Shown piece after piece: positions 43,182 through 52,310 of a DNA stretch of 64,000 nt. The stretch lies in the NCBI RefSeq assembly GCF_050908235.1, contig NZ_CP194340.1; one strand, 5' to 3'. The stretch comes from Pseudoramibacter alactolyticus. GTDB lineage: Bacteria; Bacillota; Clostridia; Eubacteriales; Eubacteriaceae. The translations under genes and the position numbers were made by a program. The notes below the pieces were generated by a model. That model was given only the letters and a program-made list of their open reading frames with translations. It did no database searches and was not told the origin of the DNA. How positions within the stretch are numbered: the first letter of the stretch is position 1; each line of letters begins with the position of its first letter.

Positions 43182-44081
43182 TCAAGCGCGGGCGATGGCG
43201 GCGCGCAGGGTGTTCATCACCCGGCGCTTGTCGGCGGACCACATCGGCGCAATCAGCAGGCGCTTCGGGCCGTCTCCGGTTAGCCGGTGGATGGCCGTTT
43301 GCTCGGGCAAAAGTTTCAGGCAGTCGACGACGAGCGCGCAATAGTCGTCGAGGGAAAACAGCGGAAAGGGATCGGCCGCGTATTGTTCGGCCAGAGCGGT
43401 GCCCTTTAAAATGTGCAGCAACTGAAGCTTGATGCCGGCGAGAGCGGGTGCGAGATGCGCGAGATAGCGCACCGTGGCGAGCATATCGTCCCGGCTTTCG
43501 CCGGGCAGCCCCAAAATCACATGGACGACGACGGCGATGCCCCGGTCGGTCAAATCGCGATAGGCCCGCTCGAAAACCGGCAGATCGTAGCCGCGGTGAA
43601 TGGCCCGCGCGGTGCGGGGGTGGATGGTCTGCAGGCCGAGTTCCACCCAGACGGGCTTTGTGCGGTTAACGGCGGAAAGCGCGTTTAGGATGGGCGGGGG
43701 CAGGCAGTCCGGCCGGGTGCCCACCGAAAGTCCGACGATGTCGCCGGGAGCGGCGGCGGCCTCCCAAAGGGCGCCGAGTCTTTCGGGATCGCCGTACGTG
43801 TTGGTGTAGCTTTGAAAATAGGCGAGGTAGCGCCGGTCGGCCGGCGGGATGCTTTTGGGAAATTTGGGATCGACGCGTTTTTTGGCGGCGCGGATCTGAT
43901 CGGCGATGGGCGTAAAGGGCGCGGCAAATTCGCCGGAGCCTCCGGCGGAGCAAAAAGTGCATCCGCCGGTGCCCAGAGTGCCGTCCCGATTGGGACAGGT
44001 GCAGCCACTGGTCAGGGAGAGTTTATAGACTTTGGTGCCGAAGCGGGCTTTGAGTTCGTCGGAAAAAGAGAGATGGTGCAT
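43182..44081 (-). CDS. TIGR01212-type radical SAM protein (YhcC-like)
   Basis: A 299-residue radical SAM enzyme. The iron-sulfur cysteines have the long spacing of this family, SGCTCPNRDGTLGTGGCTFC. Other motifs are YFQSYTNTYGD, VGLSVGTRPDC, WVELGLQTIHPRTARAIHRG and HVILGLPGESRDDML. The YhcC family has no established reaction, although similarity to Elp3-like proteins suggests RNA or small-molecule modification. It begins 2 bp after the stop of the EVE-like/nuclease gene with no strong ribosome site, implying coupling. The C-terminal ORF is the normal length (about 300). Confidence 0.92.
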   Translation of the reverse strand: MHHLSFSDELKARFGTKVYKLSLTSGCTCPNRDGTLGTGGCTFCSAGGSGEFAAPFTPIADQIRAAKKRVDPKFPKSIPPADRRYLAYFQSYTNTYGDPERLGALWEAAAAPGDIVGLSVGTRPDCLPPPILNALSAVNRTKPVWVELGLQTIHPRTARAIHRGYDLPVFERAYRDLTDRGIAVVVHVILGLPGESRDDMLATVRYLAHLAPALAGIKLQLLHILKGTALAEQYAADPFPLFSLDDYCALVVDCLKLLPEQTAIHRLTGDGPKRLLIAPMWSADKRRVMNTLRAAIARA

Positions 44082-44083
44082 GG

Positions 44084-45580
44084 TTATCGCGCTTTGCCGA
44101 GGCGTGCGGCCACGGCGTGAAAACAATCGACGTTTTTAAGCTCATCCCAGGTATGGATAAGGATGTCCTGTGTGTAGTCGTCTGCGACCGAGGCGATCCA
44201 GAGACCCTCCTGAGAAGCGACCACGGTAAAGGCGGCGTTTAACTGCCTGGCGTAGCTTCGTGCCTGTCGTTTTGCATCTTCGAGATCGCGGGCGGCGGCG
44301 ATGGATTTTTTCGCTTCAATGAGAAAAAAGGCGGTGGGGTTTTCGTTTTGAATCCGCGGACGGATCACAAAATCGGGGATCAGTGTGCCGTTGTGGTTGC
44401 CGATGGGAATATAAAGCTGTTGCTCATAATCCTGTTCTGAATACCCCAAACGTTTTAAAAAGGGTTTGATAAGCTGATCTTCTACATCTTTTTCCCGCGC
44501 GATGGGATGGACGCTGTCGTCTCCGGCGGATGGGGCGGCCAATTTGGGCAGCGATGCGTGGGTAAGATCGAGCAGGTGGTTGTAGACCGAAGGCTGCAAT
44601 TCAACGCCGTTAATCCCTTGCATATTTTTGCGAACAGTCGACAGTTTCGAGAAGATTGGATCCTGCCGCATCGCCTGAAGGGAAAATCGCGATATGCTCT
44701 TTGGCTGGGCGATATAGGTGCAGCGATAATAATAGAAAAAGGGATCGTTAAAGCCCGTGGAGACGCTGCGCCAAATGCTGTCGATGGCACTGATCGGCGA
44801 ACGCAGGTACATGACGATGACGTCGCCGGCCAAGGTGTCAGGACTGCATTGCCACGGCGTGATGGTATGGGTGTGCTTGGAAAGAAAGGCGTCGTCTTTG
44901 GCGCCGCCGATGAAATAGACGCTTTTCGGTTCAGGGAGCTTTTCAACGGGAATGATAAAGCTTTTGGTGCCGCCGATATAGCGCGGGGCAAAATCGTAGA
45001 GAAACGCGCAAAGCTCATATGGCGACAGGTGATGGATTTCACGAAAGGCTTTAAGCGTTTCGCAGATTTTGGCGTAATAGAAAAAGCGGCCGCGGTAATC
45101 TTTTTTGGGAGGAATCTCGGGCAGGTCGATGCCAAAGGTCTCCGCAATGCGCGTGAGCACGTTAAAAGTGTACTGAAAATAATAGGGGACGCACCACTCC
45201 GGCGATTCGATAGCCATCAGCGTTGTGTAATAGGCGATGCCCGTGGAAAATTCTGAAAAAATAGCATTGGGCTTTTCCAGATCTTCTTCAAGGACTTCAT
45301 AAAGATCGTTGAGAAGAGAATAGCAATCGCGCGTTGAGGATAGTGCATTACGCACACTGGAGACGAAACGTTTGATATTGGGGTGCGTTTTATGCAGATC
45401 CACAAGTTGACGATGATGCTCTTTCAAAATATTTTCGCTTGGACAATAAAGCCGGTGAAATCGGTAAATGTCGTCAGCGTAGTCTTTGGTGAAAGTGATC
45501 GAGAGATTCTTTTTAAAAAAGGCAACGGTCTTTCGACCGGGACCGTTCAGATAAAGCTGCCAGACATAGGGATTGAGCAT
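44084..45580 (-). CDS. EVE-like plus HSDR_N/PD-(D/E)XK nuclease-like protein
   Basis: A 498-residue protein with no close family I can name. Residues 1-200 are helical and uncharacterised. Residues about 210-340 look like a PUA/EVE reader domain: AGDVIVMYLRSPISAIDSIW, then STGFNDPFFYYYRCTYI and KNMQGINGVEL. Residues 360-470 look like the N-terminal nuclease of type I HsdR: VEDQLIKPFLKRLGY, LIPDFVI (Asp403), FFLIEAKKS (Glu422, Lys424) and QARSY (QxxxY). Together this suggests a modification-sensing restriction or defence enzyme (inference). GGAG sits 8 nt before ATG 45580. No methylase or motor gene adjoins, but a radical SAM gene follows 2 bp downstream. Confidence 0.8.
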   Translation of the reverse strand: MLNPYVWQLYLNGPGRKTVAFFKKNLSITFTKDYADDIYRFHRLYCPSENILKEHHRQLVDLHKTHPNIKRFVSSVRNALSSTRDCYSLLNDLYEVLEEDLEKPNAIFSEFSTGIAYYTTLMAIESPEWCVPYYFQYTFNVLTRIAETFGIDLPEIPPKKDYRGRFFYYAKICETLKAFREIHHLSPYELCAFLYDFAPRYIGGTKSFIIPVEKLPEPKSVYFIGGAKDDAFLSKHTHTITPWQCSPDTLAGDVIVMYLRSPISAIDSIWRSVSTGFNDPFFYYYRCTYIAQPKSISRFSLQAMRQDPIFSKLSTVRKNMQGINGVELQPSVYNHLLDLTHASLPKLAAPSAGDDSVHPIAREKDVEDQLIKPFLKRLGYSEQDYEQQLYIPIGNHNGTLIPDFVIRPRIQNENPTAFFLIEAKKSIAAARDLEDAKRQARSYARQLNAAFTVVASQEGLWIASVADDYTQDILIHTWDELKNVDCFHAVAARLGKAR

Positions 45581-45643
45581 GTGTTTTCTCCAAGGAATTG
45601 TGAGGATTAAAATCACCATCGGCAAACCGCGGTGGTTTCCTTT

Positions 45644-45672
45644 ATTATAGAGGACTGCTTGACGAATGACAA
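45644..45672 (-). promoter_or_regulatory. Promoter of the EVE-nuclease/radical SAM/SDR operon
   Basis: On the minus strand TTGTCA, a 17-nt spacer and TATAAT, 63 bp before the start codon. Confidence 0.7.
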
Positions 45673-45749
45673 AGCGAAAATTTGTCGATCCTGCACCATT
45701 TTTGATAAGGGAATCATTGTTCTTTTGCTTTATCGCGGCGAAGGCTTAT

Positions 45750-45758
45750 GCTATAATA
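45750..45758 (+). promoter_or_regulatory. Extended -10 promoter of purA
   Basis: TGCTATAAT about 73 bp before purA. A weak TTTATC sits at the 17-nt -35 position, so the extended -10 dominates. Confidence 0.5.
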
Positions 45759-45831
45759 AAAATGAGTTATTGCGGTTCATTTCATCTTGAAAATAATTTG
45801 GCGATGTTTTTCGCTGCGAAAGGATTTAAAA

Positions 45832-47103
45832 ATGGCAATTACAGTACTCGTCGGCGCTCAGTGGGGCGACGAAGGCAAGGGCAAGATCATCGACTACCTT
45901 GCGGACAAGCAGGATCTGATCGTCCGCTTTCAGGGCGGGGACAACGCCGGGCACACCGTGATCAACGATGCCGGGGTGTTCAAGCTCCACCTGATTCCCA
46001 GCGGCATTTTCAATAAAAACGGTGAAAGCCTCATCGGCACCGGCACCGTGGTCAATCCCGATGTGCTCGCCGAGGAGATGGCCCAGATCGAAGCGGCGGG
46101 CGTCACCACCGATAATCTGCGCATTTCCGGTAAGGCGCATATTCTGATGCCCTATCACCAGAAGCTCGACGAGCTGATGGAGGCTAAGGGCGGCATCGGC
46201 ACCACCAAGCGGGGCATCGGCGTGTGCTATGCCTATAAGATGCTGCGCAAGAATCTGCGTATGGAAGACTTGCTCGATTTGTCCCGCGCCCACGAAAAGC
46301 TGACGGTCTATCTCGACGTGGTCAACAATATGCTGGCGGCCTACGGCGGCGAAGCCGTGGCGCTGGCCGAGCTGGATGAAAAGCTCGGGAGCTGGGCGGA
46401 CCGCTTTGCCGACCGCATCGTTGACCCCATCAGCTATCTGCACCGTTACATCGACGCGGGCAAAAACATCCTTTTCGAAGGACAGCTGGCCGCGATGAAG
46501 GACATCGATCAGGGGATTTATCCCTACGTGACCTCATCCTGTCCGTCGGCGGCTTATGCCGCCGTGACTGGCGGTTTTCCGGCGAAAAAAATCGATAAGG
46601 TCATCGGCGTGGCCAAGGCCTTTTCATCGGCGGTAGGGGCCGGCCCCTTCCCGACAGAGGATGCCGACGATCCCCAGATTGCCATTATCCGCGGAGACGG
46701 CTCCAAGGCCGACGATGAATTCGGCGCCCGCACCGGCCGTTCCCGCCGGCTCGGCTGGCTGGATCTTCCCGTGCTGCGCTATACCACGATGATTAACGGC
46801 TTTGACGAAGTGGCCCTGTGCAAAATTGACAAGCTTGACGATCTCGACAGTATCAAGGTGTGCACCGGTTATCAATTGGACGGCCGGAAGATCGATCATT
46901 TCCCGAATACCGACGAGCTGGAACGAGTCGAACCGATTTACGAAACACTGCCGGGCTGGAGAACGCCGACCACCGGGATCCGCAAAATTGCCGATCTGCC
47001 GGAAAACGCCCGAAACTATATCCGCTTTATTGAAGAACGCATCGGCGCGCCGATTCATTACGTCGGAGTCGGGGCAGACCGTGAAGCCCTGGCGACACGT
47101 TGA
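45832..47103 (+). CDS. purA: Adenylosuccinate synthetase
   Basis: A 423-residue enzyme making adenylosuccinate from IMP, aspartate and GTP, the first step to AMP. The phosphate loop is GAQWGDEGKGKIIDYLA, and NAGHTV, GTTKRGIGVCYAYK, FEGQLAAMKDID, TSSCPSAAYAA and GARTGRSRRLGWLD are present (the more usual Q-x-x-LD-I reads as AAMKDID). GAAAGGA precedes ATG 45832. It precedes carAB with a 97-bp gap and no terminator, so all three could be cotranscribed. Confidence 0.97.
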   Translation: MAITVLVGAQWGDEGKGKIIDYLADKQDLIVRFQGGDNAGHTVINDAGVFKLHLIPSGIFNKNGESLIGTGTVVNPDVLAEEMAQIEAAGVTTDNLRISGKAHILMPYHQKLDELMEAKGGIGTTKRGIGVCYAYKMLRKNLRMEDLLDLSRAHEKLTVYLDVVNNMLAAYGGEAVALAELDEKLGSWADRFADRIVDPISYLHRYIDAGKNILFEGQLAAMKDIDQGIYPYVTSSCPSAAYAAVTGGFPAKKIDKVIGVAKAFSSAVGAGPFPTEDADDPQIAIIRGDGSKADDEFGARTGRSRRLGWLDLPVLRYTTMINGFDEVALCKIDKLDDLDSIKVCTGYQLDGRKIDHFPNTDELERVEPIYETLPGWRTPTTGIRKIADLPENARNYIRFIEERIGAPIHYVGVGADREALATR

Positions 47104-47200
47104 TCGGCAGCGGCATTAAAAACATCATAGAAAGCAATCAAACGAAACAACGCATTGAACACAGGCGCCTTTGGGCGAAAGACAATGGAAAGGTGGTAAG

Positions 47201-48319
47201 ATGTCGTATTTCAAAAAAGACAAGCGTGCCTATATCCTCCTGGAGGACGGCACGCTTTTTGAAGGGTATCATTTCGGCTGTGAGGGGACGACCATTGGTG
47301 AAATGGTTTTTACCACGGGGATGACCGGCTATCAGGAAGTTCTGACCGATCCGTCTTATTACGGGCAGATCGTGATGCAGACCTATCCGCTGATCGGCAA
47401 CTACGGGGTGAACAAGAGCGATATGGAAAGCGAAAAGAGCTGGGTCGCCGGCTATATCGTCCGGGAATGGTGCGAGGAGCCATCCAATTTCCGGGAGGCG
47501 GGCGACATCGACGCCTTCCTCAAGTCCCAGGGCAAGGTGGGCATCTGGAACGTGGATACCCGGAGATTGACCCGAAAAATCCGGGATAACGGCACGATGA
47601 ACGGCTGCATCACCACGGAAGACATCAAAGACAGGGAAGATGTGCTTTTGGCGCAGATCCGCGCCTACAAAATCGTCAACCCGGTGCAGCAGGTGACGGT
47701 GCCGAAAATGGATTGGTATTATAACCGGGAAAACCGGGCCAATCACGTTGCGCTGATGGATTACGGCTACAAGCACAATATTCTGAACAAGCTGCTGCAA
47801 TACGGCTGCAACGTGACAGTGATGCCGGCGGGCACGACGATGGCTGAGATCCGCGAGCTCAATCCGGACGGGATCATGCTCTCCAACGGCCCCGGCGATC
47901 CGACGGACAACGGCGCAATCATCGACAACATCAAACGCTTTATCGACTACGGCAAACCGATTTTCGGCATCTGCCTCGGCCATCAGCTGATGGCGCTGGC
48001 CAACGGCGCGAAGACCGAAAAAATGCCTTTCGGCCATCGCGGGCTTAATCAGCCGGTGAAGGATCTCGACAAGGACCGGGTGTATATCACCTCCCAAAAC
48101 CACGGATACGCCGTGATCGGCGACAGCCTGCCGCAGGGCGCCGGCCGGGTGACCCATATCAACATGAATGACGGCACCTGCGAGGGCATCGACTATCCGG
48201 ATGCGCACGCGTTCACGGTGCAATTCCATCCGGAAGCGTCGGCCGGGCCCAACGACACCGGTTATTTGTTTGAAAAATTTACCGACATGATGGAAAGGGG
48301 ACAGCAGGGATGCCTTTAA
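47201..48319 (+). CDS. carA: Carbamoyl-phosphate synthase small subunit
   Basis: A 372-residue glutaminase subunit. The N-terminal domain has LEDGTLFEGYHFGCEG and TGMTGYQEVLTDPSY. The class I amidotransferase domain has LSNGPGDPTDN, the nucleophile Cys in PIFGICLGHQLMALA and the His/Glu in VQFHPEASAGPNDT. It feeds ammonia to CarB, whose product is used by PyrB and in arginine synthesis. ATG 47201 follows AAAGGTGG. Its 3' end overlaps carB by 10 bp. Confidence 0.97.
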   Translation: MSYFKKDKRAYILLEDGTLFEGYHFGCEGTTIGEMVFTTGMTGYQEVLTDPSYYGQIVMQTYPLIGNYGVNKSDMESEKSWVAGYIVREWCEEPSNFREAGDIDAFLKSQGKVGIWNVDTRRLTRKIRDNGTMNGCITTEDIKDREDVLLAQIRAYKIVNPVQQVTVPKMDWYYNRENRANHVALMDYGYKHNILNKLLQYGCNVTVMPAGTTMAEIRELNPDGIMLSNGPGDPTDNGAIIDNIKRFIDYGKPIFGICLGHQLMALANGAKTEKMPFGHRGLNQPVKDLDKDRVYITSQNHGYAVIGDSLPQGAGRVTHINMNDGTCEGIDYPDAHAFTVQFHPEASAGPNDTGYLFEKFTDMMERGQQGCL

Positions 48320-51300
48320 AACAGAATCTCAAAAAAGTACTCGTCATCGGCTCGGGGCCCATTGTCATCGGCCAGGCCGCGGAATTTGACTACGCCGGCA
48401 CCCAGGCCTGCAAGGCGCTGCGCCAGGCCGGGCTCGAGGTGGTGCTGATCAATTCCAATCCGGCGACGATCATGACCGACAAGGCCATGGCCGACGAAAT
48501 TTATATCGAGCCGCTGACTTTGGACGTGGTCAAGCGGGTGATTCAAAAGGAAAAACCCGACGGTCTGCTTTCAACCCTCGGCGGTCAGACGGGGCTGAAT
48601 CTCTCGATGCAGCTGGCGAAGGAAGGGTTTCTGGAAGCCAACGGCGTGGCGCTGCTCGGCGCCGACGTGACGACCATCGACAAGGCGGAGGACCGTCAGG
48701 CTTTTAAAGACACGATGCGGGAAATCGGCGAGCCGACCATCCCATCCAAGGTGGTGGAATCCCTGGAGGATGCCCTGGATTTTGCGGGGCAGATCGGCTA
48801 TCCGGTGATCGTGCGGCCGGCCTTTACCCTCGGGGGCACCGGCGGCGGTATTGCGGCCGCGCCGGAAGCGCTCGACCACATCGCGACCCGGGGCCTGCGC
48901 CTCTCGCCGATTCATCAGGTGCTCATCGAGCGGGATATCTCCGGTTGGAAGGAGATCGAGTTTGAGGTGATGCGCGACGGCAAGGGCAATGTCATCACCG
49001 TGTGCTCGATGGAAAACTTCGACCCGGTGGGCATTCACACCGGCGATTCCATCGTCGTCGCCCCCTGTCAGACCCTCTCCGACAAGGAATATCAGATGCT
49101 GCGTACGTCGGCGCTGAAGATCATCTCGACCCTGAAGGTCGAAGGGGGATGCAACTGCCAGTTCGCCCTGAACCCCGATAATTTTAATTACGCGGTGATC
49201 GAAGTCAACCCCCGGGTGTCGCGCTCCTCGGCGCTGGCTTCCAAGGCGACGGGCTATCCCATCGCCAAGATCGCGGCGCTGATCGCCGTGGGCTTCAGCC
49301 TCGACGAGATCGTCAACGACATCACCGGCAAGACGCCGGCCTGCTTCGAGCCGGTGCTCGATTATATCGTCGTGAAGTTTCCGCGCTGGCCCTTCGACAA
49401 ATTTGTTTATGCTCGCCGGACGCTGGGCACCCAGATGAAGGCCACCGGGGAAATCATGGCCATCGGGAACAGCTTCGAGCACGCGATGATGAAGGCTGTG
49501 CGCTCCATCGAGCTGGGTTTCGACACCCTTTCAGTGGAAAAATACCGGAAAGCCACCGATGCGGAAATTCTTGAAGCGCTGGGCCGCAAGGATGACGAGC
49601 GCTGCTTCGTGGTTTACGAAGCGCTGTATCGCGGCATGCCGGCCGCCCAGGTGCACGATATTACCCGCATCGATATGTGGTTCCTCGACAAGCTGCGCCA
49701 TCTGGCCACGATGGAGCGGGATCTGAGCGAGAAGGGGCTCGGCGGCGAACGCGGCGCCGAACGGCTGACGGTCGCCCGGGAGCTGGGCTTTCAGGACGGC
49801 ACGATCGCCCGTCTGGCCGGCGTGCCCTTTGACGAAAAAGCCTGCCGGCTCGAGCTGCCGGCCGAAAAGGTCGCCATGCGGCCCTATGCGTCCTTTAAAA
49901 TGGTCGATACCTGCGCCGGCGAATTCTCGGCCGAAACGCCTTATTTCTATTCGACCCGGGACGACGAAAACGAAGCGGCGGAATTTCTCGCCGACCATCC
50001 CACAGGCAAAAAGCGCATCATGGTCTTCGGCTCCGGCCCGATCCGCATCGGCCAGGGCATCGAGTTCGATTATTGCTCGGTGCACTGCGCCTGGGCTTTG
50101 CGGGAGCTGGGCTACGAGGCGATCATCGTGAACAACAACCCCGAAACCGTCTCGACGGACTTCGATACGTCCGACCGGCTTTATTTTGAACCGTTAACCG
50201 CGGAGGACGTGCGGGCTATCGTCGAAACGGAGAAGCCCGACGGCGCCATCGTGCAGTTCGGCGGGCAGACGGCCATCAAGCTGACCCAGCATCTGGACGC
50301 AATCGCCGTACCGATTCTGGGGACGGATCCCCGATATATCGATGCGGCGGAAGACCGCGAGCGCTTTGACGAGCTGGTCGAAAGCTGCGGCATCCCCCGG
50401 CCGAAGGGCGATACGGTGTTCAAGACCGAGGAGGCGGTGGCCGTGGCGCGCCGTCTGGGCTATCCGGTGCTTTTGCGCCCGTCCTATGTGCTCGGCGGCC
50501 AGAACATGATCATTGCCCACTCTGACGCCGACGTGGAGGAATACATGGGCATCATCACTGCCCACGAAATCACCAATCCGGTGCTCGTCGATAAATATCT
50601 GATGGGCAAGGAGGTGGAGGTCGACGCGATCTGCGACGGCACGGATTATCTGATCCCCGGCATCATGGAGCATGTCGAAAAGGCCGGGGTGCACTCCGGC
50701 GATTCCATCTCGGTGTATCCGCCGCAGACGCTCTCTCAGAAGGTGCGGGATACGATCGTGGACTACACCGGCAAGCTCGCCCGCGCGCTGCACGTCATCG
50801 GCCTGGTGAACATCCAATACGTGGTGATGGACGAAACGGTCTACGTGATCGAGGTGAACCCGCGGTCGTCCCGGACGGTGCCCTATATCTCCAAGGTCAC
50901 GGATATTCCGATGGTTGATATGGCGACGCGCATCATGATGGGCGAAAGCCTCGCCGACATGGGCTACGCCCCGGGGCTCAACCCGGCGAAGGATTACGTG
51001 GCGGTGAAGGTGCCGGTGTTCTCCTTCTCGAAGCTTGAGGATGTGGACACGCAGCTCGGGCCGGAGATGAAATCCACCGGAGAGGTCCTTGGCGTGGCGA
51101 AGCATTTCGGCGACGCGATTTATAAAGGGCTGGTGGCCAGCGGCTCGGAAATGGCCCGGGAAGGGGCGGCGCTTTTGACCGTGCGGGATCTCGACAAGCC
51201 GGAGATCATCGGCATTGGCCGCCGCTTCCACGATCTGGGCTTTAAGATTCACGCGACGGTGGGCACGGCGATGGCCCTGCGCGAACACGGCATTCCGGTG

Positions 51301-51555
51301 CACGTGGTGCGCCGCCTTTCGGAAGCGCGTCCGAACATCGGCGACCTGTTGGACGGCCGCGAGGTGAACTACGTCATTTCCACCTCGACCAAAGGGCGTC
51401 AGCCGGGCATGGACGAGGTGAAGATGCGCCGCAAGGCGGTGGAAAGCTCCATCGGCCTGATCACGGCGCTGGACACGGCCCGGGCGATTCTCGACTGTCT
51501 GGAAAGCGGGCGCACACTGGCCGAAATTTCGCTGGTGGACATCACCGAGATCTGA
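48310..51555 (+). CDS. carB: Carbamoyl-phosphate synthase large subunit
   Basis: A 1081-residue enzyme with two homologous ATP-grasp halves (about 1-400 and 550-935) and a C-terminal MGS regulatory domain (from about 940: FKIHATVGTAMALREHGIPVH). Motifs include VIGSGPIVIGQAAEFDYAGT, its second copy FGSGPIRIGQGIEFDYCSVH, and paired EVNPR sequences (VIEVNPRVSRSS, VIEVNPRSSRTV). It forms carbamoyl phosphate from bicarbonate, ammonia and two ATP. The MGS domain probably binds UMP or ornithine. It starts within carA. Confidence 0.97.
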   Translation: MPLKQNLKKVLVIGSGPIVIGQAAEFDYAGTQACKALRQAGLEVVLINSNPATIMTDKAMADEIYIEPLTLDVVKRVIQKEKPDGLLSTLGGQTGLNLSMQLAKEGFLEANGVALLGADVTTIDKAEDRQAFKDTMREIGEPTIPSKVVESLEDALDFAGQIGYPVIVRPAFTLGGTGGGIAAAPEALDHIATRGLRLSPIHQVLIERDISGWKEIEFEVMRDGKGNVITVCSMENFDPVGIHTGDSIVVAPCQTLSDKEYQMLRTSALKIISTLKVEGGCNCQFALNPDNFNYAVIEVNPRVSRSSALASKATGYPIAKIAALIAVGFSLDEIVNDITGKTPACFEPVLDYIVVKFPRWPFDKFVYARRTLGTQMKATGEIMAIGNSFEHAMMKAVRSIELGFDTLSVEKYRKATDAEILEALGRKDDERCFVVYEALYRGMPAAQVHDITRIDMWFLDKLRHLATMERDLSEKGLGGERGAERLTVARELGFQDGTIARLAGVPFDEKACRLELPAEKVAMRPYASFKMVDTCAGEFSAETPYFYSTRDDENEAAEFLADHPTGKKRIMVFGSGPIRIGQGIEFDYCSVHCAWALRELGYEAIIVNNNPETVSTDFDTSDRLYFEPLTAEDVRAIVETEKPDGAIVQFGGQTAIKLTQHLDAIAVPILGTDPRYIDAAEDRERFDELVESCGIPRPKGDTVFKTEEAVAVARRLGYPVLLRPSYVLGGQNMIIAHSDADVEEYMGIITAHEITNPVLVDKYLMGKEVEVDAICDGTDYLIPGIMEHVEKAGVHSGDSISVYPPQTLSQKVRDTIVDYTGKLARALHVIGLVNIQYVVMDETVYVIEVNPRSSRTVPYISKVTDIPMVDMATRIMMGESLADMGYAPGLNPAKDYVAVKVPVFSFSKLEDVDTQLGPEMKSTGEVLGVAKHFGDAIYKGLVASGSEMAREGAALLTVRDLDKPEIIGIGRRFHDLGFKIHATVGTAMALREHGIPVHVVRRLSEARPNIGDLLDGREVNYVISTSTKGRQPGMDEVKMRRKAVESSIGLITALDTARAILDCLESGRTLAEISLVDITEI

Positions 51556-51571
51556 TGCTTTGAAGCATCAT

Positions 51572-51598
51572 AAAAGGACCATTTGCCGGTCCTTTTTT
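51572..51598 (+). terminator. Terminator after carB
   Basis: AAAAGGACC and GGTCCTTTTTT pair around a 7-nt loop, 17 bp after the stop. Confidence 0.85.
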
Positions 51599-51710
51599 AA
51601 TGCCGGCCATTTTACGGGCCATCGGCGCGAAAGAGTGCAGCCTTTTGCCGCCGGATGGGGTACAATAAAGAACAGGAACGATAGTGCGACGGTCAGAAAG
51701 GAAAGATGCG

Positions 51711-52178
51711 ATGGAAATAACGAATCAATTGGTGCTCAGTCAGATCATGGAGCCCAGCCAGGCCAACGCGATGGGCAATGTGCACGGCGGCGAAATCATG
51801 AAGCTCATGGACTCTTCGGCAGCGGCCGTGTGCATCCGTTATGCCAAGGCGAACTGCGTGACGGCCCGGGTGGACGAGATCGATTTTCACCTGCCGATCA
51901 TGGTGGGGGATTTGGTGACGTGCACCGCGTCGCTGGTTTATATCGGGCAGAGTTCGCTGGAAGTTTATGTGACGGTGGATACCGAGGATATGAAATCGGC
52001 GGCGGGGCCGCGGCACGCGTTGTCAGCGTTCTTCACGCTGGTCTGCCTGGGGCGGGACGGCAAGCCGAAGCCGGTACGCCCCTACACCCCGATGACCCCG
52101 GATGAGATCAAGCTATACACCCTGGTGGAAAAGCGCAAGATCGCCCGAGGACGGATTCCCCATCCGGAAAGGGGCTGA
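51711..52178 (+). CDS. Acyl-CoA thioesterase (hotdog fold, BACH/YkhA type)
   Basis: A 155-residue hotdog thioesterase. The catalytic segment is QANAMGNVHGGEIMKLMDSS (N and D conserved), followed by VTARVDEIDFHLPIMVGDLV. It hydrolyses acyl-CoA to the acid, relieving CoA sequestration in a fatty-acid-producing fermenter. Typical length. AAAGGAAAG precedes ATG 51711. A TACAAT-like -10 is nearby, but no -35 is convincing. Confidence 0.9.
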   Translation: MEITNQLVLSQIMEPSQANAMGNVHGGEIMKLMDSSAAAVCIRYAKANCVTARVDEIDFHLPIMVGDLVTCTASLVYIGQSSLEVYVTVDTEDMKSAAGPRHALSAFFTLVCLGRDGKPKPVRPYTPMTPDEIKLYTLVEKRKIARGRIPHPERG

Positions 52179-52200
52179 GGCGATGCGCAATCCTGAAATC

Positions 52201-52241
52201 AAAAGCCACTTCCGACATTTCGCCGGGGGTGGCTTGTTTTT
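52201..52241 (+). terminator. Terminator between convergent genes
   Basis: AAAAGCCAC and GTGGCTTGTTTTT pair around a GC-rich loop, and the A/T tracts could serve both directions. Confidence 0.65.
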
Positions 52242-52310
52242 ATTGCGATGCGCGTGCCCGGGAGGATCCGCGATTGGAACGCCAAAGGGGCGGTGCCGGT
52301 TAAAGCCGGC

